NCBI RefSeq assembly: GCF_001467625.1 | Contig: NZ_LNYB01000014.1 | Location: forward strand, 1 to 64,000 | Length of the DNA stretch: 64,000 nucleotides | From: Legionella feeleii | Lineage (GTDB): Bacteria > Pseudomonadota > Gammaproteobacteria > Legionellales > Legionellaceae | Direction of reading: 5' to 3' | Shown here: piece by piece, positions 38,301 to 46,359 of the stretch | How positions within the stretch are numbered: position 1 is the first letter of the stretch | Layout of the letters: each line of letters opens with the position of its first letter | Position numbers and translations under genes: made by a program | Notes under the pieces: model-generated | What the model saw: only the letters and a program-made list of their open reading frames with translations | What the model was told of the DNA's origin: nothing | The model's database searches: none

Positions 38301-39612
38301 TACTATCAAACCTGGTTGACAATGGGAGATGGTCTGATAAAAAATTATTCAGGAATAAAGGTTTCGATTGTAATTCCAGTGGGCTCAATTCTACGGATAA
38401 ATTTCTATAATTGTTTAGCCGGTATAAATAAATTAAGGTAGCTGTTAACAAGATGTTCTCTAAAGAATGACCATCACTCGATAGTTTCTTTAGTTTCTTT
38501 AGCAAGGTATTGGGAATTCTGGTTTTCATCTCGCCAAATACGGCAACTGATTCCCTGGGGCTCGGTAGTTTAGACAAAAATGAAATCTCTTCATGGGCGC
38601 ATTTTAAAAACTCATTAACCCAGAATTTTTCTACTTTAGGGTTTTGGGCAGGGCACGTTGATAATTTTTTGAGCAATCCGGCATCAATTGGGTCAAGCTT
38701 TGTATGGATAGTGATATTCAATAAATGAACCAATGTTGGAATATCGTAATTTTCTCCATCAAGATCAGTAAGCTCTAAAATGGCAATATCGAAGGTTGCG
38801 GTAGCTACTTGAATGTAACTCTTTGAAAGATTAACAATTGTTCCTGGCTCCATGCCTGAGATTGCATTTAATTTTTTTAACGCTTTTACGACAAAAATTT
38901 TTCCATTCATTATAATTTTGGGAACGACTAATTGATTTAAATAGTTTCCCATGGAGAGAGCCCTACACAATCGATCGATATCATCAGCGGATTTTTCCCA
39001 AGCGATAAACCCCAAATTAGCGGGCTTATCTTTCAGGCCGTAGTAGGAGCGGCATGATAAATTTTGTTTGACTGGTTTAGTGGTGTTAGTAGCAAGCTCA
39101 TCAACAAGTTCACGAAATGAGTGGATAGCCTTTTCGTAACATTTTAGATTTAAACTAAGTGCTGTATCAAAATCATCTATGGGAATGACGGGTTGTTTCA
39201 GGATATTACCGGCATCAATCCTTTCATCCATAATGTGCCAACTAATCGCATGTTGCGTTTCGCCATTAAGAATCGCCCAGGTGGTTGCATACAAACCAGC
39301 ATATTTGGGTAATGGAGAATTGTGATAATTTATAGCGTAATAACGCGGAAGCGCCAGAATTTCTTTGGAAAGGATTTCCCCATTGACTATGCTAAAGAGG
39401 AAATCAAATTTCCCACCCAGGTGTTTTTTTTCAAATTGCCTAACGCTCTCGATATAAGGAATAAAATTAGCAGTACACCATTTTTCGATTTTTTCTGACG
39501 GAGATATCAAACCAAGCAATTCATGGCCGCTAGCCAAGATAATATTTGCACATTCTAATGTCATATTATCGTCACCAATAATGTAACAGCTAAAGGTTTT
39601 TTTTGCGCTCAT
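35305..39612 (-). CDS. Single-module NRPS: formyltransferase - degenerate C - A - PCP - thioesterase
   Basis: A 1435-residue synthetase. Residues 1-200 are a formyltransferase domain with Asn-His (YAINYHNSPLPKYAG) and Asp (HIMDERIDAG) of the catalytic triad intact, followed by a Formyl_trans_C-like part. About 310-580 resembles a condensation domain lacking HHXXXDG. The adenylation domain (about 600-1090) has YTSGTTGKPKG, NLYGPTETT, YKTGDLV and ITPSGKVDRK. I read the pocket as DAWQFGLID-K, the code of the glutamine module of tyrocidine synthetase. A carrier site LGGNSLSA (Ser about 1126) and thioesterase GSSFG (about 1264) with a C-terminal GDHESMF histidine follow. Likely product: an N-formyl-Gln derivative, unknown. 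An upstream TTG (39624) is possible, but I prefer ATG 39612. Confidence 0.9.
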   Translation of the reverse strand: MSAKKTFSCYIIGDDNMTLECANIILASGHELLGLISPSEKIEKWCTANFIPYIESVRQFEKKHLGGKFDFLFSIVNGEILSKEILALPRYYAINYHNSPLPKYAGLYATTWAILNGETQHAISWHIMDERIDAGNILKQPVIPIDDFDTALSLNLKCYEKAIHSFRELVDELATNTTKPVKQNLSCRSYYGLKDKPANLGFIAWEKSADDIDRLCRALSMGNYLNQLVVPKIIMNGKIFVVKALKKLNAISGMEPGTIVNLSKSYIQVATATFDIAILELTDLDGENYDIPTLVHLLNITIHTKLDPIDAGLLKKLSTCPAQNPKVEKFWVNEFLKCAHEEISFLSKLPSPRESVAVFGEMKTRIPNTLLKKLKKLSSDGHSLENILLTATLIYLYRLNNYRNLSVELSPLELQSKPLFLNNFLSDHLPLSTRFDSTMAFKDVLTLVSIEKTKLLQKSTYTKDIFIRYPQLKKSSSQIDASIRFIDANNPPPCKTNKKLTIFISANHDWFHFHSNVNDNSPPGSYALFENMNGHFLTLLEDLVDNPDKTIFLLSIMGKKERNNVLHAWNNTGFKYNYKKLLHQYFEEQVTKTPDSIAAVFQGTEISYLELNQKANQLACYLRSQGVRKDHLIGICLDRSIEMVVGILGILKSGGAYLPLDPNYPDERISYMLNDSKANLLIVDQQSIKKRPHRYTGQIININSVLDLKNLPDENLQHVSKFSNLAYVIYTSGTTGKPKGVAISHRAICNHMVWMQKEYSFSNTDVFLQKTPFSFDASVWEFFMPLFIGGKLVIAPADAHASPIQMTNLVKDNQVSVLQLVPSMLKELVSTPGFDSCHSLKQVFCGGEALLPETIGAFFKNNASGAKLHNLYGPTETTIDAITLTCTPGDAESDASRIGKPISNTKAYILDDKLQPVPIGMTGELYIAGEGLARGYLNNQEFTQQKFIANPFSNKKNDRLYKTGDLVKWQSDGIIEYIGRRDSQVKIRGFRIEVNEIESHLEKIPSIRQCIVIPEPGSDNSISLSAYVVLDQNAQLSATDIRSTLKAMIPDYMIPSRFFVVDKFLITPSGKVDRKNLPAPCKQLTSSNDYAEPNNDIELQLKKIWCSVLKIDHLGIHDDFFELGGNSLSAMNIISLIQEQFSVCLSLRNFFEFSTIHSLAKEIEMETRTADERLTLYNPSENFIALKETGDKTPLILVHPIGGSVFWYKLLAKYLDKERPLYGIQDPGIDKNEFIFDTLEEMASAYIDSLQAIYPYGPYLLGGSSFGSTVAIEMARQLEEKGETVSAIISLDGWAFYPTLQSNELYFQDIMKEQNSRLLKKYVENNVYNSKFLLDLQWHREKMLTQYKLPIINSQLILFKAEKLTEMFQYDAPLNWWENYSKRPIELHIVPGDHESMFYEPNIQTLASKLNKSLSEKNIEPSLLNEVIGGDLLEF

Positions 39613-39916
39613 ACATATGCTCAATAGATAATTTGAAAATTAATATGCAAATCAAAACTCAAGTGGAAAACCAATTCATCTGAATGAAAAGCTACTCACC
39701 AGAACTAGTCGAGTGCGACGGTGATATGATGGCTCAGATGAGCTACATTAGCAGGTAGTATTTTATCATAAAATTGTTGTTAAACTAATCAATGACAATA
39801 AATTTGATTCAAAGTAGCTGGGATATGTTTTTGAAATCAATACGCTACGAAAATTTTTTAATGCTAGAGAGGGTAGGACTAAATTTTCCTTAACACGTCC
39901 TAAAGCCATCTCCGAA
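39613..39916. other. Upstream region of the NRPS gene
   Basis: About 300 bp with no ORF worth calling. It must hold the NRPS promoter on the minus strand, but I see no clear -35/-10 pair, operator or riboswitch. Confidence 0.4.
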
Positions 39917-40214
39917 AATTTAAAAATCGTCGAGTCAAGACTGTTTTTTTATTATTTATTTGTTTATGATGCCCCACCGAGGGCTTATTTTTTACGTCCT
40001 TACCTATTTGTGGATAATTCTTTACTCGCCTCGTCCATTTTTTATAATAAAACATCTAATTCTCATACGCCCCCCTTATTTTAAAAGGTTTTTGCCATTT
40101 TTTCTTTCATTATTGATTTTTACGTTATCCACAAAAACTGTGGATAAAAATGTGTATAGAGTGGTAAATCTCAATGAACTAAAGCAGTTGAGTAGGTGCT
40201 CAACAACTTAACAT
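39917..40214 (+). repeat. oriC-like non-coding element, copy A
   Basis: A ~300-bp element homologous along its length to 50793-51095. It holds three perfect DnaA boxes: TGTGGATAA at 40009-40017, TTATCCACA at 40125-40133 and TGTGGATAA at 40139-40147; the last two form an inverted pair with a five-base spacer. An AT-rich tract (GTCAAGACTGTTTTTTT) lies at the left end and a conserved GTGTATAG block follows the pair. A short ORF (39960-40211) over it is not conserved in copy B, so it is not a gene. No dnaA, rep or par gene lies near. Confidence 0.85.
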
Positions 40215-40363
40215 GGTTGATCATCCGCGAAACGCATAGATAGTTACGTACAGTGGCTACTGATGCTTATTGCTCCTGATTTGCGCTTTAAAATTAAGGC
40301 GGGCATACAGGAATTTTATTTTTTAACAGGAATTTAAACAAATCTTTAGAGAAGGAACTTAAA

Positions 40364-41776
40364 ATGAACAATAGAAGGCTACTGGCATTGGGTTTAAGTA
40401 TGTCGCTTGCAACCCAGGCTTGCCCTTTAATCTATGCCAAGCAGATTTATCCGGCAGAAGTTTTGGGAAGAGATCTGAACTTACCTGGACTTGGTTGGAT
40501 AGGTCATGTTGGTATTTCAACAACGTATAGGATGTCTCCTGAAGGTATGGGAAAAAATGCCGACCAGGTAATAGAGGTACTCAATGAAAATCCAGTAGGG
40601 CAAATTAATTCAATAAGCAATTTTAAAGCCCGCTCAAAATATTGGGGAAGTAAATTTGGACTTGCTGATAGAGGTATGATTGGTTATCGAGTGCTTGTCG
40701 AAGCAAATCATCAACGTTGGTGGTGCCCTAAATATACCTCTGATACCTACTATCATATTGGCTCAGGGGTTCCAACGACTGGTCAAGTCATAGAGTGTGG
40801 TACTTGGCGCTGTGATACTTATGCCTGGTGGGCATTTTATAGCCAAGGCATCGATACAATGCCGGGACGCGTTTGGTTACCAATAAAGGTGTTTCATGCA
40901 TTTCCTTATTATAATGACGAACGGAAAATAGACCTTCCTCTAAATAATTTAGATAATAATGTAAATAAAACCTTAGAGAATGTCACATCCGAAGAACTTA
41001 ATGCAATGCCATATGAGGAATTCCAAATGATCATGGATGCACCATCAGTACACTATGTAACGTCACCCTCCACCATTCAAATGCAATTTGCTTACGATTC
41101 AAACCTAAATGACGTTAAACGCGGAATTATGATAGATAGGCTCATTGCTGAAGATACCGAGCCCGATTTGGTCAAAAAATTGTTAAAATTATACAGTGAG
41201 TCAGACAGCATCGAAGTAAAAAACAAAATTGTTCAAGGTTTAATGCTTTATAATCAGAGGCATCGAAATGTTAAATCCTATATCAATAATGAGCAGCCCC
41301 TGCTAAAAGTTTTTTTTACTGAGCTTTTAAATTCCAAATCGTTAACCCCTAAGATGGCTGATGATGGTGTTAGAGGTTTTATCGATACCCATTCCCCTGA
41401 TGAAGTAATGGCTAATCTTGATAAAATTAATAAATGGCTGCGCGAGGTGGATCATTATTCGTCGATTATGCTGAAGTATACTTTGGTTCATAAGTCCAAA
41501 TCATTACAACGAATCTATATGAAATCGATAGTGAAAGAGCTTCGTGAGGCGAATAACTCGGATTTAGACAGTTATTTATTTGGTCCATTATCGATTGGGT
41601 ATAAAGGCACCGGAAAAAACCTGCTTGAACCAGAATCCAAGCAAATGGTCATAGACTATTTGCACGAGGTTCGTCATAAGTACAGTCCCCAAGGCATTCA
41701 GGCTAACCCAAACGATTCTCATCGTATAACCACCGCACCGTATTATTTTGAGTTAAAGAAGAACATGGGAATTTAA
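40364..41776 (+). CDS. Secreted protein, possible permuted NlpC/P60-like cysteine hydrolase
   Basis: A 470-residue protein with a signal peptide (about 1-25, ending YAKQ). The first half contains GWIGHVGIST (His48) and later ECGTWRCDTYAWWAF (Cys150). His before Cys in GHVGI and C-aromatic settings resembles the circularly permuted papain-like (YiiX/NlpC-P60) family, which cut amide or ester bonds; this is inference from motifs only. The second half (about 215-470) is helical and may be HEAT-like. Ribosome site AGAAGGAA precedes the ATG. It sits immediately right of the oriC-like copy A. Confidence 0.75.
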   Translation: MNNRRLLALGLSMSLATQACPLIYAKQIYPAEVLGRDLNLPGLGWIGHVGISTTYRMSPEGMGKNADQVIEVLNENPVGQINSISNFKARSKYWGSKFGLADRGMIGYRVLVEANHQRWWCPKYTSDTYYHIGSGVPTTGQVIECGTWRCDTYAWWAFYSQGIDTMPGRVWLPIKVFHAFPYYNDERKIDLPLNNLDNNVNKTLENVTSEELNAMPYEEFQMIMDAPSVHYVTSPSTIQMQFAYDSNLNDVKRGIMIDRLIAEDTEPDLVKKLLKLYSESDSIEVKNKIVQGLMLYNQRHRNVKSYINNEQPLLKVFFTELLNSKSLTPKMADDGVRGFIDTHSPDEVMANLDKINKWLREVDHYSSIMLKYTLVHKSKSLQRIYMKSIVKELREANNSDLDSYLFGPLSIGYKGTGKNLLEPESKQMVIDYLHEVRHKYSPQGIQANPNDSHRITTAPYYFELKKNMGI

Positions 41777-41861
41777 CCCCCGAGGCGCCAGACAATACTC
41801 TGGCACTCCAGTTCGGTCAAAAATTACGTACGTGGCTAATAGAGCTTGCCAACAAGCGTAG

Positions 41862-41881
41862 CCTGGTTGCTTGCAACCAGG
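41862..41881. repeat. Short palindrome CCTGGTTG-CTTG-CAACCAGG
   Basis: A perfect 8-bp inverted repeat with a four-base loop, preceded by AAGCGTAG just as the palindromes near 6960 and 31130 are. It is part of the same REP-like family. Confidence 0.7.
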
Positions 41882-41974
41882 ATTGCTGGGAAAATTATGA
41901 TTGTACAACTATTTGACGGGATCGTTCAGGCCCTGACCCCCATAGTTCCAAGGTACAACTTTAGGTTTTTCTCG

Positions 41975-42232
41975 TTAAAATCCCCTCGCTGCTAACCCTG
42001 TTTCTTCCTCGGTTTTGCCCTTAACCAAAGTAATAGCCGAACGAGTTAGCAGAGTTAATGTATCAAAAATAGAACTTAAAAGAAGAAAAGTTGGTAAAGC
42101 TAAACTTGTTTTTAACAATTGACCCGAGCACTCCAAGGAATCAGCTGAACAGTCCGATTTAGACATTGAAAGTTCAACGACAGATTTGACCGCATAAATT
42201 GCAGACAATGCAGCAAATCCAGTGAAAACCAT
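41975..42232 (-). CDS. Small hydrophobic protein, doubtful
   Basis: An 85-residue ORF with two hydrophobic segments (about 1-18 and 40-65) and two cysteines between them. There is no ribosome site in front of ATG 42232, and the frame stays open a further 16 codons upstream without a start codon, so it may be the remains of a longer gene. It diverges from, and overlaps at its start with, the antitoxin-like ORF. I recognise no family. Confidence 0.35.
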   Translation of the reverse strand: MVFTGFAALSAIYAVKSVVELSMSKSDCSADSLECSGQLLKTSLALPTFLLLSSIFDTLTLLTRSAITLVKGKTEEETGLAARGF

Positions 42233-42254
42233 AGCGGAAATAGCTAAATTAAGT

Positions 42255-42449
42255 ATGAAAACATTATCAGAAACAAATCCTTATCTACAGGATAAGGAAC
42301 AAGCTAAGCGCTTAAATGCTCGTTCTACAAGAACTTCTTGTGGGGTGGAAGGCATTAAAGCGAAAGATAAAGGTTTGACTCTGAAAATCGACCATTCTCG
42401 TTCAAGTGCTGTTTTAGAAGAAATGAAAAAAAGGCTGCATAAAAGCTAA
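42255..42449 (+). CDS. Small ORF with Fic-antitoxin-like inhibitory motif
   Basis: A 64-residue product, MKTLSETNPYLQDKEQAKRL then NARSTRTSCGVEGIK. The stretch SCGVEG fits the (S/T)XXXE(G/N) inhibitory motif that class I Fic antitoxins (VbhA type) place over the Fic ATP site, and NPYL-D-RL resembles the start of that helix region. It converges on the Fic fragment and their stop codons overlap by four bases. A GTG at 42222 would add 11 residues. Class I antitoxins normally precede fic on the same strand, so the opposite orientation is odd. Confidence 0.5.
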   Translation: MKTLSETNPYLQDKEQAKRLNARSTRTSCGVEGIKAKDKGLTLKIDHSRSSAVLEEMKKRLHKS

Positions 42450-42751
42450 CTAGCTCTTAGTATCTCCACGAACACTTCTTTAATTGGTTCGTAATTTCCC
42501 ATTACCCCATAATGTATTGCTTGAATATATTTGTTATAGCCCTCTGTATTAGTGGTTTTATCAATGGGCTCAAAATTCAATTGTGGTAATCCAGCCTGCA
42601 TTGCCATTATATTCGCCAGTAACCTTGAAACTCTTCCATTTCCATCTCTAAACGGGTGGATAATAATTAATTCAACATGAACAACACCCAACGCGTTAGC
42701 AAGTTCATCATACATTTTAAAAAATAATCGGTAATCATTTGCATGGCATAT
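42446..42751 (-). pseudogene. Truncated Fic/DOC protein, C-terminal part
   Basis: A complete Fic motif HPFRDGNGRVSR lies within an 89-residue ATG-started ORF (42715). Homologous-looking sequence continues in frame upstream of that ATG (ICHANDYRLFFK), then stops abruptly at about 42751 where a palindromic repeat begins; a stop codon follows further upstream. So the N-terminal part of the gene is gone, and the ATG at 42715 is probably internal. The Fic core alone might still fold, but helices before HANDY are missing. It is unlike the intact Fic at 31323. Confidence 0.8.
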
Positions 42752-42776
42752 GGGATCAGGACTTGACCCTGACTTC
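42749..42776. repeat. Shortened copy of a CAGGGCTTGA palindrome, at the fic break
   Basis: Read on the minus strand, GAAGTCAGGG then TCAAGTCCTGATCCCATA matches the two outer ends of the palindromic element at 45280-45333, with the middle ~28 bases missing. Its edge coincides with the point where the Fic homology ends. Confidence 0.6.
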
Positions 42777-42896
42777 CATTACGTTTTTTCGACTCATACT
42801 CCCAAGACAACATCGCGCAGCGAAGGCATCATAGGGTTGTTAAAAAAAGTAATAGCGTGATAAATTGAATTTTTCTAATAACAGGGAAGGTCAAGG

Positions 42897-45239
42897 ATGA
42901 GATATCTGCACGTTGGATTAGGTATTTTAACGGCGGCAACAGGGATGGCGCATGCTTCGCTGCAATCCACTATGGCCCAACCCACAACCTGTATTACTTC
43001 TCAATTCAGTGCTACTGGGAGTCAATACTGGAAGTCAATTGTTTTAAAGTTGACGAATAATTGCAATCAGGCCGTCGATTTTCAAAATACAACGATATCG
43101 TTTCAGACAACCGACGCATTAAATACGTCCTTTTGGGGTGATTTTTCACCGTTGTCTTACCCTGACAATGCATTAAATATTACTTCACAACAACAGCCTG
43201 ACAATCGGTTTTTAGCAACCTTTAACCTGCATTTCCCGAGTTTCTCTGGTGCCAATAGCCTCTTACCCATCGGCAGCTCTATTTCAATTAAATATGGGGC
43301 AACTACCGATAGCCATATAGAAGGGACTACCAAAGTTTATCTTAGCACGGGAGTAGAAACAGGCAGTATTCAAGTCACTAATTCCTCAGCAAAGCCAACG
43401 AATGTTTCGCAAAATTATGCAATGGTTCATTTGACAATGAATGGTCAATCGGTCGGCGATATCCAGTTACCTTGGCAAAGTTCAAAAACGTTATCGGGTC
43501 TTGCTGCCGGTAATTATAAAATTTCAGCCGATACAGTCACCGACAGCGCTGGCAATAATTATGTCGGCCAGGCCAATCCCAGCAGTGTTAATTTAGTTGC
43601 CAATCAGACAGTGAGCTCAATCATTAGTTATGCACAGCGGCAGCAACAGGGGAAATTACGCATCAATTTGCAAAATTTGCCTAATGAGATAGCCGGTTAC
43701 AGTGGCAATCCATCTGTCTTAATTACCCAGGGCACCTCAGGGAACTCGCAAACCCAATCATTAACCTGGGGCAATGCGACAACCGTCTCTCAACTGGCTG
43801 AGGGTTCAACTTACCAATTCGCCACATCGACCATTAATTACAATGGTTACAACTGTTTGCCAACCTTTACTCCGACCTCTTTAGAGGCCAACGCGACCAA
43901 CGTCCCGGTTACTAATTTAACCTATCAATGTATTCAGGTAGCACAAGATTCTGTGCGATTAGAGGTTAATGGCGCACCGACTTCTTTATCTGCGTTAAAA
44001 ATTACTTTAACACCCAATAACGGTTCACAATCTGTCGAACAAATTGTCGATTTAACGAATGGCAGTGGCTCAGCGTCTGTCTCTTTAACCGATGGCGTTA
44101 TCTATACTGTTTCAAGTGATACGGTATCTGGTTACGCGGTACGATTTTCCCCTCAGCCTTTAACAGCCACTCCAGATGCCGTTGAAATAATTACCTTAAC
44201 TCAAGAAGTTGCTTCGGGTGGACGTATTATTGGTTATATCCCTGGCTGGAAAACCCCGCCTACCGCTCAGGCATTAGCCAATGCGGGATATACCCATGTC
44301 ATGATTGCCTTTGGAGTATTCAGTACAAGTACACCTGGAGTCATCACGCCGGCTTTCGATACCGTTACGGAAGACTATATCCAGTCGCTTCATGGCGTTG
44401 GAATTAAAGTTCTTCTTTCTTTAGGCGGTGCTTTAACAAGCCTCCCTAATACAAGTGTTGATTTTCATCAAGTATTAACTGCCGCTGCTTCACCAGAAGG
44501 CTTTAAACAAACCTTTATTAATTCGTTAAATGGCTTAATCACGCAATATCATTTTGATGGTTTTGACATCGATATTGAGCACGGCATTAATGGTGGTGGG
44601 ACTTTTTCTCAACCACAAGGGGATATTGCTGTACTCGCTAGTATTATCAATACGATGCACAATCAAAATCCTTCGCTCCTGATTACCTTAACACCGCAGG
44701 TTGCTAATGTCGCAGCCACAAGGGGGTTTGATCAGACCTGGGGCAATTATGCTTCGTTAGTGATGCAAACTCATGCCTCGCTGGCCTGGGTTGGGATTCA
44801 GCTTTACAATACAGGCTGTGCATTTGGTATAGATCTCATATGCTACGGTCCCACGCCTACCAATACCCCTGATTTCTCTGTCGCGATGGCTACTGATTTA
44901 CTGGCAAATTGGCCTGCTAGGGTGAATGGACAAAATACAGGCTTTCAGCCTTACATTAGCCACTTACAACCGTCACAAGTTGTCATTGGTTATCCTTCTT
45001 CTAACGCAAGTGGACAAAGTGACGGCTCGCCTGTAATGCCGACCGCCACGATTAAGCGTGCAATTCAATGCCTTAAAACAGCGGTTGCTGGTAATACAAG
45101 CTGCGGCAGTTATATTCCACCGCAAGCCTATGGCAATATTGGCGGTGTCTTTAATTGGGAAGTCACTTATGATCAAAATAACAGTTTCAAATTTGCGACG
45201 GAACTAAAAAACTGTGTCATTAATGGGGTTTGCAATTAA
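42897..45239 (+). CDS. chiA: Secreted GH18 chitinase, ChiA-like
   Basis: A 780-residue chitinase resembling L. pneumophila ChiA, a type II secretion substrate of about the same length. It has a signal peptide (about 1-20), an N-terminal carbohydrate-binding-like beta domain (about 25-160), two or three further beta modules (about 160-435), and a C-terminal GH18 barrel starting GGRIIGYIPGWK. The catalytic motif FDGFDIDIEHG (DXXDXDXE) is intact with the proton-donor glutamate about residue 560. L. pneumophila ChiA promotes lung persistence. Ribosome sequence CAAGG precedes the ATG. A perfect palindrome follows the stop. Confidence 0.92.
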   Translation: MRYLHVGLGILTAATGMAHASLQSTMAQPTTCITSQFSATGSQYWKSIVLKLTNNCNQAVDFQNTTISFQTTDALNTSFWGDFSPLSYPDNALNITSQQQPDNRFLATFNLHFPSFSGANSLLPIGSSISIKYGATTDSHIEGTTKVYLSTGVETGSIQVTNSSAKPTNVSQNYAMVHLTMNGQSVGDIQLPWQSSKTLSGLAAGNYKISADTVTDSAGNNYVGQANPSSVNLVANQTVSSIISYAQRQQQGKLRINLQNLPNEIAGYSGNPSVLITQGTSGNSQTQSLTWGNATTVSQLAEGSTYQFATSTINYNGYNCLPTFTPTSLEANATNVPVTNLTYQCIQVAQDSVRLEVNGAPTSLSALKITLTPNNGSQSVEQIVDLTNGSGSASVSLTDGVIYTVSSDTVSGYAVRFSPQPLTATPDAVEIITLTQEVASGGRIIGYIPGWKTPPTAQALANAGYTHVMIAFGVFSTSTPGVITPAFDTVTEDYIQSLHGVGIKVLLSLGGALTSLPNTSVDFHQVLTAAASPEGFKQTFINSLNGLITQYHFDGFDIDIEHGINGGGTFSQPQGDIAVLASIINTMHNQNPSLLITLTPQVANVAATRGFDQTWGNYASLVMQTHASLAWVGIQLYNTGCAFGIDLICYGPTPTNTPDFSVAMATDLLANWPARVNGQNTGFQPYISHLQPSQVVIGYPSSNASGQSDGSPVMPTATIKRAIQCLKTAVAGNTSCGSYIPPQAYGNIGGVFNWEVTYDQNNSFKFATELKNCVINGVCN

Positions 45240-45282
45240 TCCCGGGTTGCGCGCCGTTTGAAAGAGGGGCGTGTAAACGAAG

Positions 45283-45327
45283 TCAGGGCTTGAATTTTGT
45301 ATTCAACAATCAAAATTCAAGCCCTGA
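45283..45327. repeat. Perfect 17-bp palindrome after chiA
   Basis: TCAGGGCTTGAATTTTG (45283-45299) and its exact reverse complement (45311-45327) flank an 11-base loop. No T-run follows, so it is more a dispersed palindromic repeat than a plain terminator. Related pieces occur at 42749-42776 and, weakly, at 41925-41945 (CAGGCCCTGACCCCCATAG). Confidence 0.85.
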
Positions 45328-45593
45328 TCCCATAGGTACTCCATAGTAAGAAAATTCAGAGAATAGCACTCAGAGTAATGGCAGGAATAGAAACGCAGTT
45401 GTTAATTGAAACGCTTTGTAGAGGAGCTAATTTGCTCCTTTAGTGTCTGCTGAATTCTAAAAATTCATTGCAAGACACTAAAGAATCAAATAGTATAAAA
45501 AGCGCGTTTGAAGTATTAAATGCAACAAGCGCTGACAGAGAGGAATTCGAGCGCCTCCCCGCCAGCTGACCAAATTTATCACAGGAGATAAAG

Positions 45594-45686
45594 ATGGCTA
45601 AAGGAATCTTAGTCTATTTCAGTTTTATATTTCAATGGCATGTCCGTAAGAAGCCACCAAAATTTCCCATTATTTACATCGGTTGA
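45594..45686 (+). CDS. Possible 30-residue peptide
   Basis: A short ORF, MAKGILVYFSFIFQWHVRKK followed by PPKFPIIYIG, starts 7 bases after a strong ribosome site (CAGGAGATAAAG). It has a hydrophobic N-terminus and basic middle, and lies in the 590-bp gap before the luxR-type gene. It could be a membrane peptide, a leader peptide or chance. No family is recognised. Confidence 0.3.
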   Translation: MAKGILVYFSFIFQWHVRKKPPKFPIIYIG

Positions 45687-45762
45687 ACATTAAGGGCATG
45701 GTTTACAGCGTGCTTTTAATTCGCTTTTAGCCAGAAATCTTAATTATTTCAGCGACTAGAGA

Positions 45763-45794
45763 CACAGGAATTATTTTTTTCAGTAATTCCTGTG
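45763..45794. repeat. Hairpin upstream of the LuxR-type gene
   Basis: CACAGGAATTA (45763-45773) and TAATTCCTGTG (45784-45794) form an 11-bp perfect stem with a T-rich loop, 36 bp before the ATG of the regulator. It might be an operator for the regulator itself or a transcript hairpin. Confidence 0.55.
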
Positions 45795-45829
45795 CTAAGT
45801 CACACCTTTTAAAAAATAACGGAAGAATA

Positions 45830-46195
45830 ATGGTGAAAACAAAGCAAGAAACCTTGAGGAAAACGAATTTAATCGACAGTCCCTTTTTTAAAGTGTTTGC
45901 AAAGAATTACCTGGACTACTTAGGGAATAGCAATCCTACCCATAAACAGCTAGCTGAAATCCAGGCCTTACTGTCCAATACCTGGATACGACTTCCGATT
46001 TGTTTCGACCTACGTTTAAGTGAGCAGGAAAAACAGTGCCTGTATCTATCCGCACAAGGTAAAGAGGTGAAAGAAATAGCTGCGTTTTTAAAGGTATCCA
46101 CCCGAAGAGTGACTCAGCATCGGCAATCCATCTTTCAAAAATTGAATTGTAAAAATATAACCAGTGCAATTATTGTCGGGCTGCGGTTTGGGTAA
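45830..46195 (+). CDS. LuxR-type DNA-binding protein
   Basis: A 121-residue protein whose C-terminal 65 residues form a LuxR/FixJ helix-turn-helix: LSEQEKQCLYLSAQGKEVKE, IAAFLKVSTRRVTQHRQSIF, QKLNCKN. The N-terminal half (about 1-55) is short and lacks a receiver or autoinducer domain. Such truncated LuxR proteins occur in Legionella as stand-alone regulators. ATG 45830 follows CGGAAG. It may regulate the divergent or adjacent genes of this island (chitinase, GGDEF), which is inference. Confidence 0.82.
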   Translation: MVKTKQETLRKTNLIDSPFFKVFAKNYLDYLGNSNPTHKQLAEIQALLSNTWIRLPICFDLRLSEQEKQCLYLSAQGKEVKEIAAFLKVSTRRVTQHRQSIFQKLNCKNITSAIIVGLRFG

Positions 46196-46359
46196 TCAAA
46201 GCTGAACATCTATTAGACGAAAAGTAGATTGCTTGGGTAGATGGCAAATTCCAGATGGGGGAGATGTAAGATGTGAATCTTGATATAAATTTTGTTGTAC
46301 AACTATTTAAAATAAGTAGGACATTTGGCGTATTGGGACAATAAAACGATGCTTTATTA

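Noticed and set aside
39960-40211. 83-residue ORF inside oriC-like copy A
   Set aside because: The frame is not kept in copy B, while the DnaA boxes are, so conservation is at DNA level.
35200-40363. MbtH-like protein or phosphopantetheinyl transferase gene beside the NRPS
   Set aside because: Looked for in the flanks and not present; must be elsewhere if needed.
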